Source: Anaerolineae bacterium
GTDB taxonomy: Bacteria > Chloroflexota > Anaerolineae > Aggregatilineales > Phototrophicaceae
DNA length: 64,000 nt
Direction of reading: 5' to 3'
NCBI GenBank assembly: GCA_017303635.1
Contig: JAFLCG010000005.1
Location: 124,001-188,000 of the forward strand
This document shows positions 1 to 10,500 of the stretch, one piece after another (the stretch's first letter is position 1; each line of letters opens with the position of its first letter). Made by a program: the position numbers and the translations under genes. The notes under the pieces are model-generated. The model did no database searches and had not been told where the DNA came from. It saw only the letters and a program-made list of their open reading frames with translations.

Positions 1-851
1 TTAAAGCGGGCTTCGGGACGGAGCCGCTTCTCAAAGGTGATTTCCAGTGTCTGCCCGTATATATCGCGGTCAAACTCCAACAGATAAGGTTCCACAGTGA
101 TGTTCGACCCGTTGAAGGTTGGACGGACACCCACATTAGTGGCTGCCATCAAGCGTTCGCCATTCAGGTAAGCCCAGCTTGCATAGATGCCATTGGCTGG
201 AATGATTTGTTCTTGCCAAACATCGATATTGGCGGTCGGGAAGCCAATTTTGCGGCCTCTCCCTTCGCCATGGACGACTTCGCCGCGCAGCGCATATCCT
301 CGGCCCAACCATTCCCGGGCTTGCTCAACATCGCCACGCAAAAGTGCATCCCGAATACTGCTACTGCTGATCTTGGCATGACCGTTTTGCATGACTTCAA
401 TATCGTGCACCGTAAAGTCGTATTGTTCACCCTGCGCCCGCAAAAAGGTCACATTCCCCTCGCGCTGGTAGCCTAAAGCAAAATCAGCCCCGACCCATAC
501 CTGACTCACCTGTAGGTGCGCTACGATCTGCCGCACAAACTCGGCAGCCCGTAACTGCCTGACCGTATCATCAAATGGATGCGTAATGACGACATCTACA
601 CCTAGGGCTCCAAGCTGTTCAGCCTTCTGCTCTGGGCTGGTCAGGTAGTAGCGCCCCGTTGAACCATGGAGCACACTATCCGGATGAGGGTGAAACGTCA
701 GAACAACAGCCTGTTGCCCGGCGCTATGCGCCTGCTCTACCAGTTGGCGGACCAGCATCTGATGGCCCCGATGGACACCGTCAAAGACTCCGACGGTGAG
801 CATCGAACGCGTTAACAGATGGGCTTCTTCAATGCGTTGGATATGTTTCAT
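1..851 (-). CDS. ribF: Bifunctional riboflavin kinase/FAD synthetase, C-terminus cut by window edge
   Basis: Cytoplasmic enzyme that phosphorylates riboflavin to FMN and adenylates FMN to FAD. The first 283 codons are visible; the end lies beyond base 1. The N-terminal nucleotidyltransferase half shows VGVFDGVHRGH (residues 20-30) and FHPHPD. The C-terminal flavokinase half shows GRKIGFPTANID and VGVRPTFNG, followed by the LEF-D-DIYGQ stretch typical of the family. The ATG at 849-851 lies 38 bases beyond the end of truB on the same strand, so it is probably the last visible gene of the nusA-infB operon, the usual truB-ribF order. The family is about 310 residues long, so only some 25-30 residues should be missing. 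Confidence 0.95.
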   Translation of the reverse strand, partial: MKHIQRIEEAHLLTRSMLTVGVFDGVHRGHQMLVRQLVEQAHSAGQQAVVLTFHPHPDSVLHGSTGRYYLTSPEQKAEQLGALGVDVVITHPFDDTVRQLRAAEFVRQIVAHLQVSQVWVGADFALGYQREGNVTFLRAQGEQYDFTVHDIEVMQNGHAKISSSSIRDALLRGDVEQAREWLGRGYALRGEVVHGEGRGRKIGFPTANIDVWQEQIIPANGIYASWAYLNGERLMAATNVGVRPTFNGSNITVEPYLLEFDRDIYGQTLEITFEKRLRPEARF

Positions 852-889
852 GGTTCAAGCAATGCTAGGGTACTTCACAGAGTAACCTA

Positions 890-1780
890 TCAAGTATCGC
901 CTAACGAGAATACCTTATGCGGCTGCAACCATCCATCGTGCGCCTGCATGACGGCGATCAACTGCTTCGATGAATGACTATAGGCAAGGCATAGTTGTTC
1001 AGCACCGACTGTGTTGCGCTGTTCAATACGACGACCGAACAAAATATCACGCTCTTCAGCCGGAGTCAGGTCGACACGAGGCCAATCTGCCAACACCTGA
1101 TGGGGTTCAACCACATACTTCGTCCAATCCTTTGATGCCAGCACTTGATCCAAGGTCACTGCATCCGATTGCTGGAACTTGCCACTTGCTAAACGAATCA
1201 AGCCAGAGAGATGTGCACCGGTTCCCAAGACCCGACCCAGATCAAAAGCCAGGCTGCGAATATATGTCCCAGCAGAACACTCGACATCCAGGGTAAAGGT
1301 CGGCAACGTCCACTCCACTATCTGAAGTGCAAAAATGGATACCGGTCGCGGCAGTAATTCTACAGCTTGACCGGCACGAGCCAACTCATAGAGCTTACGA
1401 CCTCCCTGCTTGATGGCGCTGTAGGCGGGCGGCATTTGCTGGAGATCGCCAGTGAACTGGAGTAAATCGGTTTCAATTTGCTGACGCGTTATATGAGACG
1501 TATCGACCTGCCGGGTTATTTCGCCATCGGCATCATAGGTATCCGTTTCGATTCCGAGATGAATCGTTGCCCGATAGCGTTTGCGATGGCTCATCACATA
1601 CTCGCTCAAGCGGGTGGCGGCACCAATACAAACGATGAGTACGCCAGTTGCCATGGGGTCTAATGTACCGGCGTGACCCACCTTCTTGAGCTTTAAGCCA
1701 CGACGGAGTTTCGCCACGACATCGTGACTGGTCATGCCAGCAGCTTTATCAATGTTGAGGAATCCGAACGGTTCAAGCAC
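890..1780 (-). CDS. truB: tRNA pseudouridine(55) synthase
   Basis: Converts U55 in the T-loop of tRNAs to pseudouridine. The 296-residue protein has the N-terminal LNIDKAAGMTSHDVV segment and the catalytic motif GHAGTLDPMATGVL, with the nucleophile Asp41. It continues through the RRYRA/TDT-D-G region and the C-terminal YIRSLAFDLG motif of the TruB family. The start is GTG (complement of 1778-1780) and overlaps the end of nrnA by 8 bases, so the two are translationally coupled. Length and gene order (rbfA-nrnA-truB-ribF) are standard for bacteria. Confidence 0.96.
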   Translation of the reverse strand: MLEPFGFLNIDKAAGMTSHDVVAKLRRGLKLKKVGHAGTLDPMATGVLIVCIGAATRLSEYVMSHRKRYRATIHLGIETDTYDADGEITRQVDTSHITRQQIETDLLQFTGDLQQMPPAYSAIKQGGRKLYELARAGQAVELLPRPVSIFALQIVEWTLPTFTLDVECSAGTYIRSLAFDLGRVLGTGAHLSGLIRLASGKFQQSDAVTLDQVLASKDWTKYVVEPHQVLADWPRVDLTPAEERDILFGRRIEQRNTVGAEQLCLAYSHSSKQLIAVMQAHDGWLQPHKVFSLGDT

Positions 1781-2759
1781 CGTTATAGATCCCCTGTTCG
1801 ATCACCTGGCGTAGCATAGGCACGACACGTTCCTGGACCGCTTCCACTTTACCGTTGACGGTCGCGCCAGCAGCTTGTTTATGGCCACCCCCACCGAGGG
1901 CAAAAGCTACGGACGAGACATCGTACCCGACGTTACTACGCAAACTAATCTCGACCCGACCATCATTACGTTCTTTAAAAACCACCGCCACAACCGCTTC
2001 TTCCACCACCGCAAGCAAGCTGACCAGCCCTCCATCGGTGGCATCGTAATAGCCAACTTTTTTCATATCATCTGCACGAACAGTAGCAGATACCAGGCGA
2101 TCTTGCAGTTTGAGAGTCGGCAAAGATAAGGCCCATAAATGAATAGCCGCATAGGGCTTGCTCACCATCGTGCGGTAGGTAATATCTGATAGTGATGGCC
2201 CCAGCGTCATCAATTCTTCCACGATGCGGAGCGTAACTGGCACCACATTGCTGGTTCGCAAGCCCATTGTATCGGTGATCATGCCTGTCAGGAGAGCGGT
2301 AGCGGATTCTAATGAAACAGGATGTTCCATCCACTTCAGCCAACGATAGACCATCTCAGCTGCCGACACTGCTAACGGATCAACGAGGTATATATGACCG
2401 AAACCCGTATTGGTGGCATGATGATCAAGATTAATTACCATTGCGCTATGCGAACGACCAAAAGCGCCAGCCTCACCCGTACGCGGTTCGTCACTGGCGT
2501 CTAGTGACACCATGACATCCCACTGGCCATTGATCCGTCGGGAAACTTCCTTCCAACCTGGTATAAATTCGAGGAAGTCCGGTACGCCATCATCAACAGC
2601 TACCTCGACCTTTTTCCCCATTTCAGACAGTGCATGATACAAGCCAAGCATGGAACCGATGGCATCCCCATCTGGGCTGATATGAGTCACCAGCAAAATA
2701 CTCTCTGCGGCCCGGATGGCGTTCGTCGCTTCTGCCCATTGCACAACCTCAAGCGTCAT
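1773..2759 (-). CDS. nrnA: DHH-family oligoribonuclease/PAP phosphatase (NrnA)
   Basis: Degrades short oligoribonucleotides and, in characterised homologues, dephosphorylates 3'-phosphoadenosine 5'-phosphate. Metal-binding DHH motifs are visible in order: HISPDGDAIGS, VSLDASD, INLDHHATNTG and MITDTMGLRTSN. The C-terminal DHHA1 domain ends with GGGGHKQAAGA. I prefer the ATG at 2757-2759 to the in-frame GTG two codons upstream, because an AGAGG lies 6 bases before it. The start overlaps the rbfA stop, so it is co-translated with rbfA. The protein is about 328 residues, normal for the family. Confidence 0.93.
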   Translation of the reverse strand: MTLEVVQWAEATNAIRAAESILLVTHISPDGDAIGSMLGLYHALSEMGKKVEVAVDDGVPDFLEFIPGWKEVSRRINGQWDVMVSLDASDEPRTGEAGAFGRSHSAMVINLDHHATNTGFGHIYLVDPLAVSAAEMVYRWLKWMEHPVSLESATALLTGMITDTMGLRTSNVVPVTLRIVEELMTLGPSLSDITYRTMVSKPYAAIHLWALSLPTLKLQDRLVSATVRADDMKKVGYYDATDGGLVSLLAVVEEAVVAVVFKERNDGRVEISLRSNVGYDVSSVAFALGGGGHKQAAGATVNGKVEAVQERVVPMLRQVIEQGIYNGA

Positions 2760-3132
2760 GTTCACCCTCTTTAGATTTTTTTGGTTTAGACGGTGAAACC
2801 TCGAGCTTCTTGAGCAATTGGTGCATGTGTTCGCCGTACTCGAGCGACTCGTCCCATTTGAAACTCAATTCAGGGGCATTGCGGATCTTCAGGCGTTTGC
2901 TTACTTCACGACGCAAAAAGCCTTTTGCACGTTCAAGGCCCGCCATGACTTCATCCTGACGGCTCTCGTCCCCCAGCGCATTGACTTGAATAGTCGCATA
3001 TTGCATTTCAACATCCAGCTTGACACTGGTCACAGTCACCTGTTTTAGACGAGGGTCGCTGACTTCTCTCAGCAGCAACGTACTTAAGATGGATTGGATT
3101 TGTTCAGCAACGCGCTGCTGTGGGATTGACAT
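2749..3132 (-). CDS. rbfA: 30S ribosome-binding factor A
   Basis: Small KH-fold protein that assists late 30S subunit maturation and 16S 5'-end processing. A longer reading frame begins upstream, but an AAGGAG (complement of 3139-3144) sits 6 bases before the ATG at 3130-3132, giving a 127-residue protein starting MSIPQQRVAEQI. The RbfA signature is present: ILSTLLLREVSDPRLKQVTV, then the conserved LKIRNAPELSFKWDESLEYG. The Lys-rich C-terminal tail ends in the frame that overlaps nrnA. It follows infB by 125 bases. Confidence 0.94.
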   Translation of the reverse strand: MSIPQQRVAEQIQSILSTLLLREVSDPRLKQVTVTSVKLDVEMQYATIQVNALGDESRQDEVMAGLERAKGFLRREVSKRLKIRNAPELSFKWDESLEYGEHMHQLLKKLEVSPSKPKKSKEGEHDA

Positions 3133-3158
3133 GGGAGGCTCCTTCACAATCATTTTCA

Positions 3159-3188
3159 GCAGAGGACACACCGTGGCGTATCCTCTGC
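3159..3188 (-). other. Inverted repeat between infB and rbfA
   Basis: GCAGAGGA (3159-3166) and TCCTCTGC (3181-3188) are perfect 8-base complements around a 14-base loop, about 27 bases upstream of the rbfA start. No U-run follows on the minus strand, so it does not look like an intrinsic terminator. It could be an mRNA processing or translation-control hairpin; function not known. Confidence 0.45.
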
Positions 3189-3257
3189 CGAATCAGTCGC
3201 AGGTACAGAAGATCGTATCTTACCCGGACAATCTAGCTGGCTTATCAAGAGGGGGCG

Positions 3258-5060
3258 TTAATTCACACGCTCGCTCACATAGAATTCAATCTGATCGCCA
3301 GGGCGGAAGTCAGTGAAGTTATCCAAGCTGATGCCGCACTCAAAACCTGAGCGCACCTCGCGAACATCTTCCTGCATCCGTTTGAGTGAACCGACACTCA
3401 ACCCTTCTGCAATCACCTTGCCAGCACGCTTGACCCGGGTTTTGGCATTACGACGAATTTCGCCATCTTTGACATAGCTGCCCGCAATGACTCCAACTTT
3501 GGGAATCTTGAAGGTCTGGCGTACTTCGGCGGTACCAATCGTCCGATCTTCATAGACCGGCTCAAGCATACCTTGAAGCGCTAGCTCGATGTCCTCGAAC
3601 AGCTTATAGATAATCTCATAACGGCGAATTTCAACGCCCTTCGAGTCGGCAGAACGACGGGCAGAGGGATCTACAGACACATTGAAGCCGATTATGATGG
3701 CATTGGAAGCACTAGCAAGGTTGACATCATTATCAGTGATATTGCCTACATCGTAAGCCAGTAGACGCAGGCCAATTCCGCTGGTGCTTTGCTCGCCGAT
3801 CTCCTTAAGATTATCGACAATTGGTTGCAGCGAACCCTGCACATCCACCTTCACAATCAGGTTCAGGTCTTTGGCTTCACCCAAGTTAAACTGGGCAAAT
3901 ACATCCTCAAGCGTAAATGCAGGGCGTTCAGGCAAGGTTTCCCGGATCTTACGTTCGGAGGTGCGCCCTTCGACTACTTCACGAGCGGTCTTGTCATTCT
4001 TGGACCACTCGAACTGTTCACCGGGATGCGGCATTGAATTCAATCCGAGCACCTGGACCGGCACGGATGGCCCGGCAGTATCCAAGGGCTTGCTGTGTTC
4101 ATCGTACATGGCTTTAACGCGACCGAAAGCTTCGCCCGCTACAACCACATCACCCTTTTTAAGAGTTCCATTCAGCACCAAGAGGGTTGCCAGCGTACCA
4201 CGATGCGGATCTACCCGCGCCTCAAGGACAATGCCGGAAGGATGCCCGGCAGGGTTCGCGACAATTTCACGCTCTTCGCTGGTCATCAAGACGGCTTCGA
4301 GCAGGTCATCAATACCATCACCCGCCTGGGCCGAAACGGGCACAACCAGCGTATCGCCATCCCATTCATCCGGTGTGAGACCTAAGTCAGATAATTCCTG
4401 CTTGACGGCATCAACACGTGCATTTCGCTTATCGGTTTTGGTGATCGCAACCACAATGGGGACATTGGCAGCTCTGGCATGGTTGAGCGCCTCGCGGGTG
4501 GTCGGCATCACGCCGTCGTCGGCAGCGACTACCAAAATAGCGACATCAGCCCCCTGAGCGCCACGAGCACGCATGGCTGTAAAGGCTTCGTGACCCGGGG
4601 TATCAAGGAATGTGAGTTTACGGCCTGTGAGATCAACCCGGTAAGCACCAATGTGCTGCGTAATACCGCCGGCTTCGCCTTCAGCAACGTGGGCTTTGCG
4701 AATGGTATCCAACAAGGTGGTCTTGCCGTGATCAACATGACCGAGGATGGTCACTACCGGGGGGCGACGTTGAAGATCTTCCGCCTTCTCCGCCACATAG
4801 ACTTGTCGCCAAGTCTGCGATTCAGCAGCTTTCTGCTTTTCTTCTGCTTCTTCAACCGCTTTTGCCGACTGAGCCTCATAGCCCATTTCTTCGGCGACAA
4901 TAGCGGCAGTATCGAAGTCAATCTGTTGATTGATCGAAGCCATGATACCGTTCGAGATGAGTTTTTTCATCACCTCGATTGGGCTGGCACCGATCATCTC
5001 AGCCAATTCCCGGACCGTCAGAAAATCCGGAAGAATTACAATCTGTTTCTCCTGCGCCAT
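3258..5060 (-). CDS. infB: Translation initiation factor IF-2 (short form)
   Basis: GTPase that places fMet-tRNA on the 30S P site and promotes subunit joining. At 600 residues it is a compact IF-2: one IF2_N module (about residues 8-60), a short Glu/Lys linker, then the GTPase. G1 is GHVDHGKT (107-114) and G3 is DTPGH (153-157). G4 reads TKTD (207-210) where most IF-2 proteins have NKxD. Domains II-IV follow, with the usual VKVDVQGSLQPI, FNV-VD and C-terminal GFECGISLDNF-DF--GD segments. It lies between ylxR and rbfA as in most bacteria. The identification is secure; only the G4 residue is odd. Confidence 0.96.
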   Translation of the reverse strand: MAQEKQIVILPDFLTVRELAEMIGASPIEVMKKLISNGIMASINQQIDFDTAAIVAEEMGYEAQSAKAVEEAEEKQKAAESQTWRQVYVAEKAEDLQRRPPVVTILGHVDHGKTTLLDTIRKAHVAEGEAGGITQHIGAYRVDLTGRKLTFLDTPGHEAFTAMRARGAQGADVAILVVAADDGVMPTTREALNHARAANVPIVVAITKTDKRNARVDAVKQELSDLGLTPDEWDGDTLVVPVSAQAGDGIDDLLEAVLMTSEEREIVANPAGHPSGIVLEARVDPHRGTLATLLVLNGTLKKGDVVVAGEAFGRVKAMYDEHSKPLDTAGPSVPVQVLGLNSMPHPGEQFEWSKNDKTAREVVEGRTSERKIRETLPERPAFTLEDVFAQFNLGEAKDLNLIVKVDVQGSLQPIVDNLKEIGEQSTSGIGLRLLAYDVGNITDNDVNLASASNAIIIGFNVSVDPSARRSADSKGVEIRRYEIIYKLFEDIELALQGMLEPVYEDRTIGTAEVRQTFKIPKVGVIAGSYVKDGEIRRNAKTRVKRAGKVIAEGLSVGSLKRMQEDVREVRSGFECGISLDNFTDFRPGDQIEFYVSERVN

Positions 5061-5191
5061 ATTCTTTGCAGACCTCCACGTCTGTAGCGGCAGATCAGCA
5101 AAGGATGCAGGTAGAGTTTACATGCCCATGCCGCCGCTGTTTATGTGCTGGCTGTGACTGAGACTGATTCGTCTCATCATGGCGAAAGTCG

Positions 5192-5467
5192 TCATGATCG
5201 GGGTTTGGCCTGTGTCAGGCGCAACCGATCCTCCGCATTTAGCGTCGTCCGGAGCGCGCGGCCCAGTACATCAGTCGTCACTGCTCGTTCCCAACATAGT
5301 TCTTGCTCACAAAGGTAAGCTCCTCGACCATTCAGTTTACCACTGGGGTCAACCACCACGCCATGCTCAGTCCGCACAATACGGATGAGTGCACGCTTAT
5401 CCGCATGCTCGCGGCAAACAGCACACATCCGTACAGGCTTATGTTTCGGACGGGTAGATTGGGCCAT
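5192..5467 (-). CDS. ylxR: YlxR/RnpM-family RNA-binding protein (DUF448)
   Basis: A 91-residue basic protein with the family pattern: PVRMCAVCREHADKRALIRIV near the start, then KLNGRGAYLC, followed by a short helical tail. Family members bind RNA; one (RnpM) modulates RNase P in Bacillus, others act as nucleoid-associated regulators. It lies 15 bases after nusA and 131 bases before infB, its usual place. No catalytic role is expected. Confidence 0.9.
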   Translation of the reverse strand: MAQSTRPKHKPVRMCAVCREHADKRALIRIVRTEHGVVVDPSGKLNGRGAYLCEQELCWERAVTTDVLGRALRTTLNAEDRLRLTQAKPRS

Positions 5468-5482
5468 ACCCGAAATGACCTC

Positions 5483-7354
5483 TTATTCGTCGTCTTCCAT
5501 CCAGTCATCACCGCCACGACCGCCTTTACGGCGACGGCGAGCGATAACCTGCCCGATTTCCTCGTCGAAAATGAGCTGGCGGCGCTGCTGACGTTCCTTC
5601 TTACCCTTACCCTTCTTGCCGTCGCCCTTATCCCCGTCCTCAAGAACGCTCAGATCACCTTCAGGCTCATCCTGATACAAAGTCACACTGGGTTGGCGAG
5701 CAGGAGGAGGTGTTAACTTCTTGGGCGTAGGCTTGGCTACTTCTGGTTCATCCGCGAAGGCCGCGATATTGATCGCTTCTTCGTCACTGGCGGGTGTAAT
5801 TACCGGAGAAATCTCTTCAACAGGCGCTTCGGTAACCTCGAGGGCAACAAGCTCTTCTTCCGGCATCACGAAGCGATCCAGAGCAGCCTGAACTTTGACA
5901 ATTGAGTCTTCGGGCAAGTTAGACAGCAAGCGATGCAGGCGAGTCTCATCAATCAGGAAGCGCAGCATGATTTCGCCCACGCTATCCAGCGGGGTCAATG
6001 CTTCGATAATCTCATCTGGCAGGTCAAGCTTGCTGACCGGCAGCTTAAAGGCCTGCGGCGGCAAGGTCGATTTGACAGCATTGATTTCCGCAAGGCGAGC
6101 CTGACGAGCCTGGACCTTGCGGGCCATCGCCCGGCGCTCAACCATATCGGCAAAGCGGGCCATCAAGTTCAGTTCTTCAGCCGTGACCGATTTGTTATCC
6201 AGCTTCTTCTCAAGCACTCGGCGCACATCTTCGATGAGCACCGTCTGTTGATCACGGACTTCCACCATTGCGGGTGTATCTAAAGCCGTGAGGGCTTCCT
6301 GAACCGCTTCGGTCACATTCTTAATATCAATGCGCCAGCCCGTCAGCTTGGCAGCCAGGCGGGCATTCTGCCCTTCACGACCAATAGCTAATGACAACTG
6401 ATCGTCCGGCACAATCACAATCGCTGTCTTGCCGCTATCCGGATCATCATCCAGGTAGACGCCAGTCACGCGTGCCGGACTAAGCGCCTTGGCGATGAAC
6501 ATCTCCTGGTTGGGATTCCACTCGATAACGTCAATCTTCTCGTCGTGAAGTTCCTTGACGATATTCTGAATGCGAATACCACGCATCCCTACGCAAGCAC
6601 CTACTGGATCTATACCTTCTTGCAGGGCCACAACTGCTACCTTAGAGCGATAACCCGCTTCGCGAGCAATATTCTTGATTTCTACCTGACCGTTGAAGAT
6701 TTCGGGAACTTCGTATTCCAACAGGCGACGCAGCATGTTGCGGTGGGCGCGGCTAATAACAATTTGTGGGCCACGATTCCCCTGTTTGACTTCCAGCAAA
6801 TAGGCACGCAGCTTGTCATGCGGCTTATAGCGTTCACCAGGGATCTGCTGGGCACGAGGCATAATCGCTTCGGCACGGCCGAGGCTGATGGTCAGCATGG
6901 CAGCATTGACGCTCTGGACAGTGCCCGTCACCAGATCGCCCTCACGGTCGACATATTCCTCAAAGACTGCTTTGCGCTCGGCTTCGCGGATCTTTTGAAG
7001 GATGACCTGTTTAGCAGTCTGGGCTGCGATGCGCCCAAAGCTGCGGGTCGTACCTTCCACCTGCACCATGACCATGTCACCGAGGTTGGCTTCCGGGTCA
7101 TAGTAGCGAGCTTTTTCCAGATCCACCTCCGTATTGGGGTGCATCACATCATCAACGACTTCTTTTTCCACAAAGATGCGCGCGCGACCTGTATTGGCGT
7201 CGATATTGACTTCAACACGCTGAGCAGCGCTCGCGCCGGTGTCTCGCCGATAGGCAGAAATCAAGGCGTTTTGAAGCGCCTCTAGCACAATATCGCGGGG
7301 TAGCGAGCGCAATTCCGCAATTTCATTAAATGCTAATTCGAACTCTGTTTTCAT
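5483..7354 (-). CDS. nusA: Transcription termination/antitermination factor NusA with long C-terminal tail
   Basis: Binds RNA polymerase and nascent RNA, controlling pausing, termination and antitermination. Domains in order: N-terminal polymerase-binding domain (1-125), S1 (about 138-203), KH1 with [10 protein letters not shown] (253-262), KH2 with [12 protein letters not shown] (324-335). Then comes a roughly 270-residue extension. It starts with a helical region, passes through an acidic Pro/Glu-rich stretch and ends with a Lys/Arg block ([23 protein letters not shown]) and an acidic DDWMEDDE tail. Most NusA proteins are 350-500 residues, so 623 is long. It is the first gene of the operon, and no rimP precedes it in this window. 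Confidence 0.95.
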   Translation of the reverse strand: MKTEFELAFNEIAELRSLPRDIVLEALQNALISAYRRDTGASAAQRVEVNIDANTGRARIFVEKEVVDDVMHPNTEVDLEKARYYDPEANLGDMVMVQVEGTTRSFGRIAAQTAKQVILQKIREAERKAVFEEYVDREGDLVTGTVQSVNAAMLTISLGRAEAIMPRAQQIPGERYKPHDKLRAYLLEVKQGNRGPQIVISRAHRNMLRRLLEYEVPEIFNGQVEIKNIAREAGYRSKVAVVALQEGIDPVGACVGMRGIRIQNIVKELHDEKIDVIEWNPNQEMFIAKALSPARVTGVYLDDDPDSGKTAIVIVPDDQLSLAIGREGQNARLAAKLTGWRIDIKNVTEAVQEALTALDTPAMVEVRDQQTVLIEDVRRVLEKKLDNKSVTAEELNLMARFADMVERRAMARKVQARQARLAEINAVKSTLPPQAFKLPVSKLDLPDEIIEALTPLDSVGEIMLRFLIDETRLHRLLSNLPEDSIVKVQAALDRFVMPEEELVALEVTEAPVEEISPVITPASDEEAINIAAFADEPEVAKPTPKKLTPPPARQPSVTLYQDEPEGDLSVLEDGDKGDGKKGKGKKERQQRRQLIFDEEIGQVIARRRRKGGRGGDDWMEDDE

Positions 7355-7466
7355 AACCTTACACTCGATCTCCCACTGGTAGCAGAACTGCGGGAATCTG
7401 ACAATAGACTGAATACATTACGGGTTGACCAGGGATGAGGGCTACCGTGTTCACGGCCACATAAAC

Positions 7467-7493
7467 AGAAAAGTGGGGGCTACCCACTTTTCT
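7467..7493 (-). terminator. Bidirectional intrinsic terminator upstream of nusA
   Basis: An 11-base perfect stem (7467-7477 with 7483-7493) with loop GGCTA. The stem ends in A/T tracts on both sides (AAAAGTGGG / CCCACTTTT). It sits 58 bases after the stop of the 1326-residue glycan gene and 113 bases before nusA, so it probably ends the glycan operon and isolates nusA. Confidence 0.75.
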
Positions 7494-7551
7494 CCAACAC
7501 TCAATATTCTAGCACGGTCTCTTGAATGATAGCAAGAGGTTTTGCGAGCCC

Positions 7552-10500
7552 TTACCCGGAAGCTGTAGCCTCTGGGGTGACTTCCGGCAGCAATTCCTGC
7601 GTTGACTCTACTCCGACAGGCGCTGCTGGAACCGAACCCGCAGCATCAGGCGGCAAGGTGAAGGGGGAGAATAACATCAACCGGGCCGTCGGTGCATCGC
7701 TGATCCAGACATTGCCAACCGCATCCACCACAATACCACCGATGCTATTAAACTCGCCAGGACCTGGCGTTTCGCGGTTGAGTTGACCGAACGAGCCGAT
7801 ACAGGTCCCATTACTGTTATAGACCAGTACACGACCCGCATCAGGATCCGTCACATAGAGATATTGACGAACCGGGTCAAAAGCCAGGTACGGGCGATTA
7901 CCGAGGTCTTCCAACCAAGCGCGTACCCGGAAGTTATTGCTCAGGGTGCCATCCTGACGGGTGAAGCGCTGGGCCGGTGAGCCATCAAGATTGAAGACGG
8001 AAATCCGACGGTTCCAGGTATCTGCGACCCAGAGCAAACCATCCGGGCTGATGAGCAAGCCACTGGGTTCGTCTAATTGACCTTCCCCATTACCCCCGGA
8101 TCCGATATCGCGCAACCAGATGCCATCACGGGTGTAAACGCGAACCCGTTTATTTCCCGTATCGGCCACATAGACATTTTCTTCAGCATCAACAGCTACG
8201 GCACGCGGCCCCCAGAGACCATCACGCGGCTCAATCGGTGCACCGCTACCCAGTTCCGCACGGGTACCCCAGCTACGGATAAAGTTACCATCAGCGGTAA
8301 ATACCTGTACCCGGAAGTTCCAGGTATCCGCAACATAGATATTGCCGCTGGAGCCTATAGCAACCGCATTTGGACGGTTGAGATAGCCGCCAGTGGAGGC
8401 ATCGTTTGGTCGGCCAAACAGCGGATCATCCGCCTCGTAGAGCCGACCTTGCTGACCGATCACCCCCGCAGAATTCCCATCCGGCTGGAAAATGGACAAG
8501 CGATAGTTGAATTCTTCCGGCACAATCAAATTGCCGTTCGCGGCCAGGGCCAGTTGGCGCGGATAGTTCATTTGACCTACAGCCGTTCCAACCGATCCAA
8601 AGGAAAAGATCGGTTGAAGGGGCTGCCAGTTGGCGCTACACAGATTGATTTCCTGCTGAGTGGCGGGGTTCGCGGCAGTTCCTTGACCTACTCCAAGAGT
8701 CCAGACCTGGCTGGCTAAGTCCTTACGGACAAAGACATACATGCGGTCGGAAACAGGCCAGCGATTGATCGTGAAGTCTTTACCCGTTGCAGTTCCGTAG
8801 GTTGTGTAATCCCGGGCCCACCAGATATCCCAGATACCCTGCCGAATTTGAGCAGCAGTTGTATTGGCAGGATTAAAGTCCAGGGCATTGAGTACACGGG
8901 TGGCGTTGAGATCAAAGTAGTCCTGCATCGGCCACCACATACGGATGTAGTCAAACTCAAAGTAGCGGTCCTCAAGAGCCACTTGTACCGATGCCCGGTT
9001 ACGCTCACCCACAATGATGACATCCCGATCTTCCATATCCCGGGGGCTGGGATTCTCGCCCAGATAACGTGCATCAGTGAAATCCCGGAAGTACCAGGCG
9101 CCAGGCCAGGAAATCTGATTGTCGTAGGCGAAGGCAATCGCCAGCCCGTCGTTCGTCTTCAAACTCCACTCTTCGAGCTGTTCGGTCACGCGCTTGTTAG
9201 AAGGACCACCATGTGCATAAACGAGAAACTCAGTGGCCTGGTCATAGTTGATGAAGGAGGCCATCCAAGCAGACCGAAACGTCAAGAGGGACAAACCAGC
9301 GAAGACTGCAACCGCTGTCATCCGGCGAAGGGTGACCCAATCCGTCCGGCGAACCACCCAAAAGATACCATAGATCACAATACCAGCGATGACAATGCCG
9401 CCAAACCACTGGAAGAGGCGAGCCAACTGCACCTGCTCCAGTCCACCCACACCACCACTAAACAGGAACGGCGCGACAATCTGCGCACCAGCAACAAAAA
9501 GCACCGGAAGCAACAGCAAATGCAGCCAACCACCACGCCAGAACTGTTGAGCGCTCACCTTATCGATCATTCGACCAAAGTACCAGGCCGCCAACAGGAT
9601 CATAGGGGTGGTCATATGTGTGCCCAACCAAGGCATCTTCTCACCCGCTAACGTGAGTGCAATGGTATTCACCACAGCCCACCACGAGACAAAGAGCAAG
9701 AATGGCACATAGCGCAGATAGTTGGGACTGCTAACCCAGTCCCGTAAAGTTTCGGGACGTGGTTCAGTAAGCAGCATGTCACTATCGTCTGCCAGAAGAT
9801 CTTCCACTTTTCGTTTGGTATGGGCGATCAATCCCTGGCGCCGGAAGCGCCAGAACATGAATAAGCCGGTGAACATCGCCAAAACGCTACCAATGATGGG
9901 GAGAAATTCGTACATCGGCAAGATGACAAGCAAATAGTAATACTGTGGCTGGCTACCCCGTCGCTCGCCCTGCTGTTCCAACCAATATCCAAGGCTGCCG
10001 ATCAGTCCAGTGCCAATACCGTTGATATTGGTAAACACGGTGGTGAAGAAAAAGATAAACAGGAGATAGAACACCACGGTGGAAATCAACCATCGACGCC
10101 AGTTCCACGCCAAACCGAGGGTAATCCCTACTGCGAATGACGGAAGCAGGCCTACAAAAGTCATGAAGACCTGGGCGTAAAAACTGGTGAGATCGACCGG
10201 TAGAGGAACGGCAGCGTGGATCGTCCGCGCGAGCGAGCCCATATCCATCATGCTGGCACCCATCAACTTGAAGATGAGTGGTACGCCCCAGGGATAGATG
10301 AGAGTCCCCATGATGACCAATAGATCAAACTCGGGAAAACGCTTCCAAACTACTTTCATACCCCCGCGACTGCGAACAAATAGAATAAAGGCAATCGCAA
10401 CCGCGCTAATTCCCACGTAAATGTAGAAGTAGATCGGATACGTGGTTACACCAGTCGCTGCCAGATCCACGGCACCGGGTTCAGCCGGTACCGCCGTTTG

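Noticed and set aside
3784..4557. 257-codon open frame opposite infB
   Set aside because: Translation is Ser/Pro/Arg-rich without motifs and lies entirely inside the secure infB gene.
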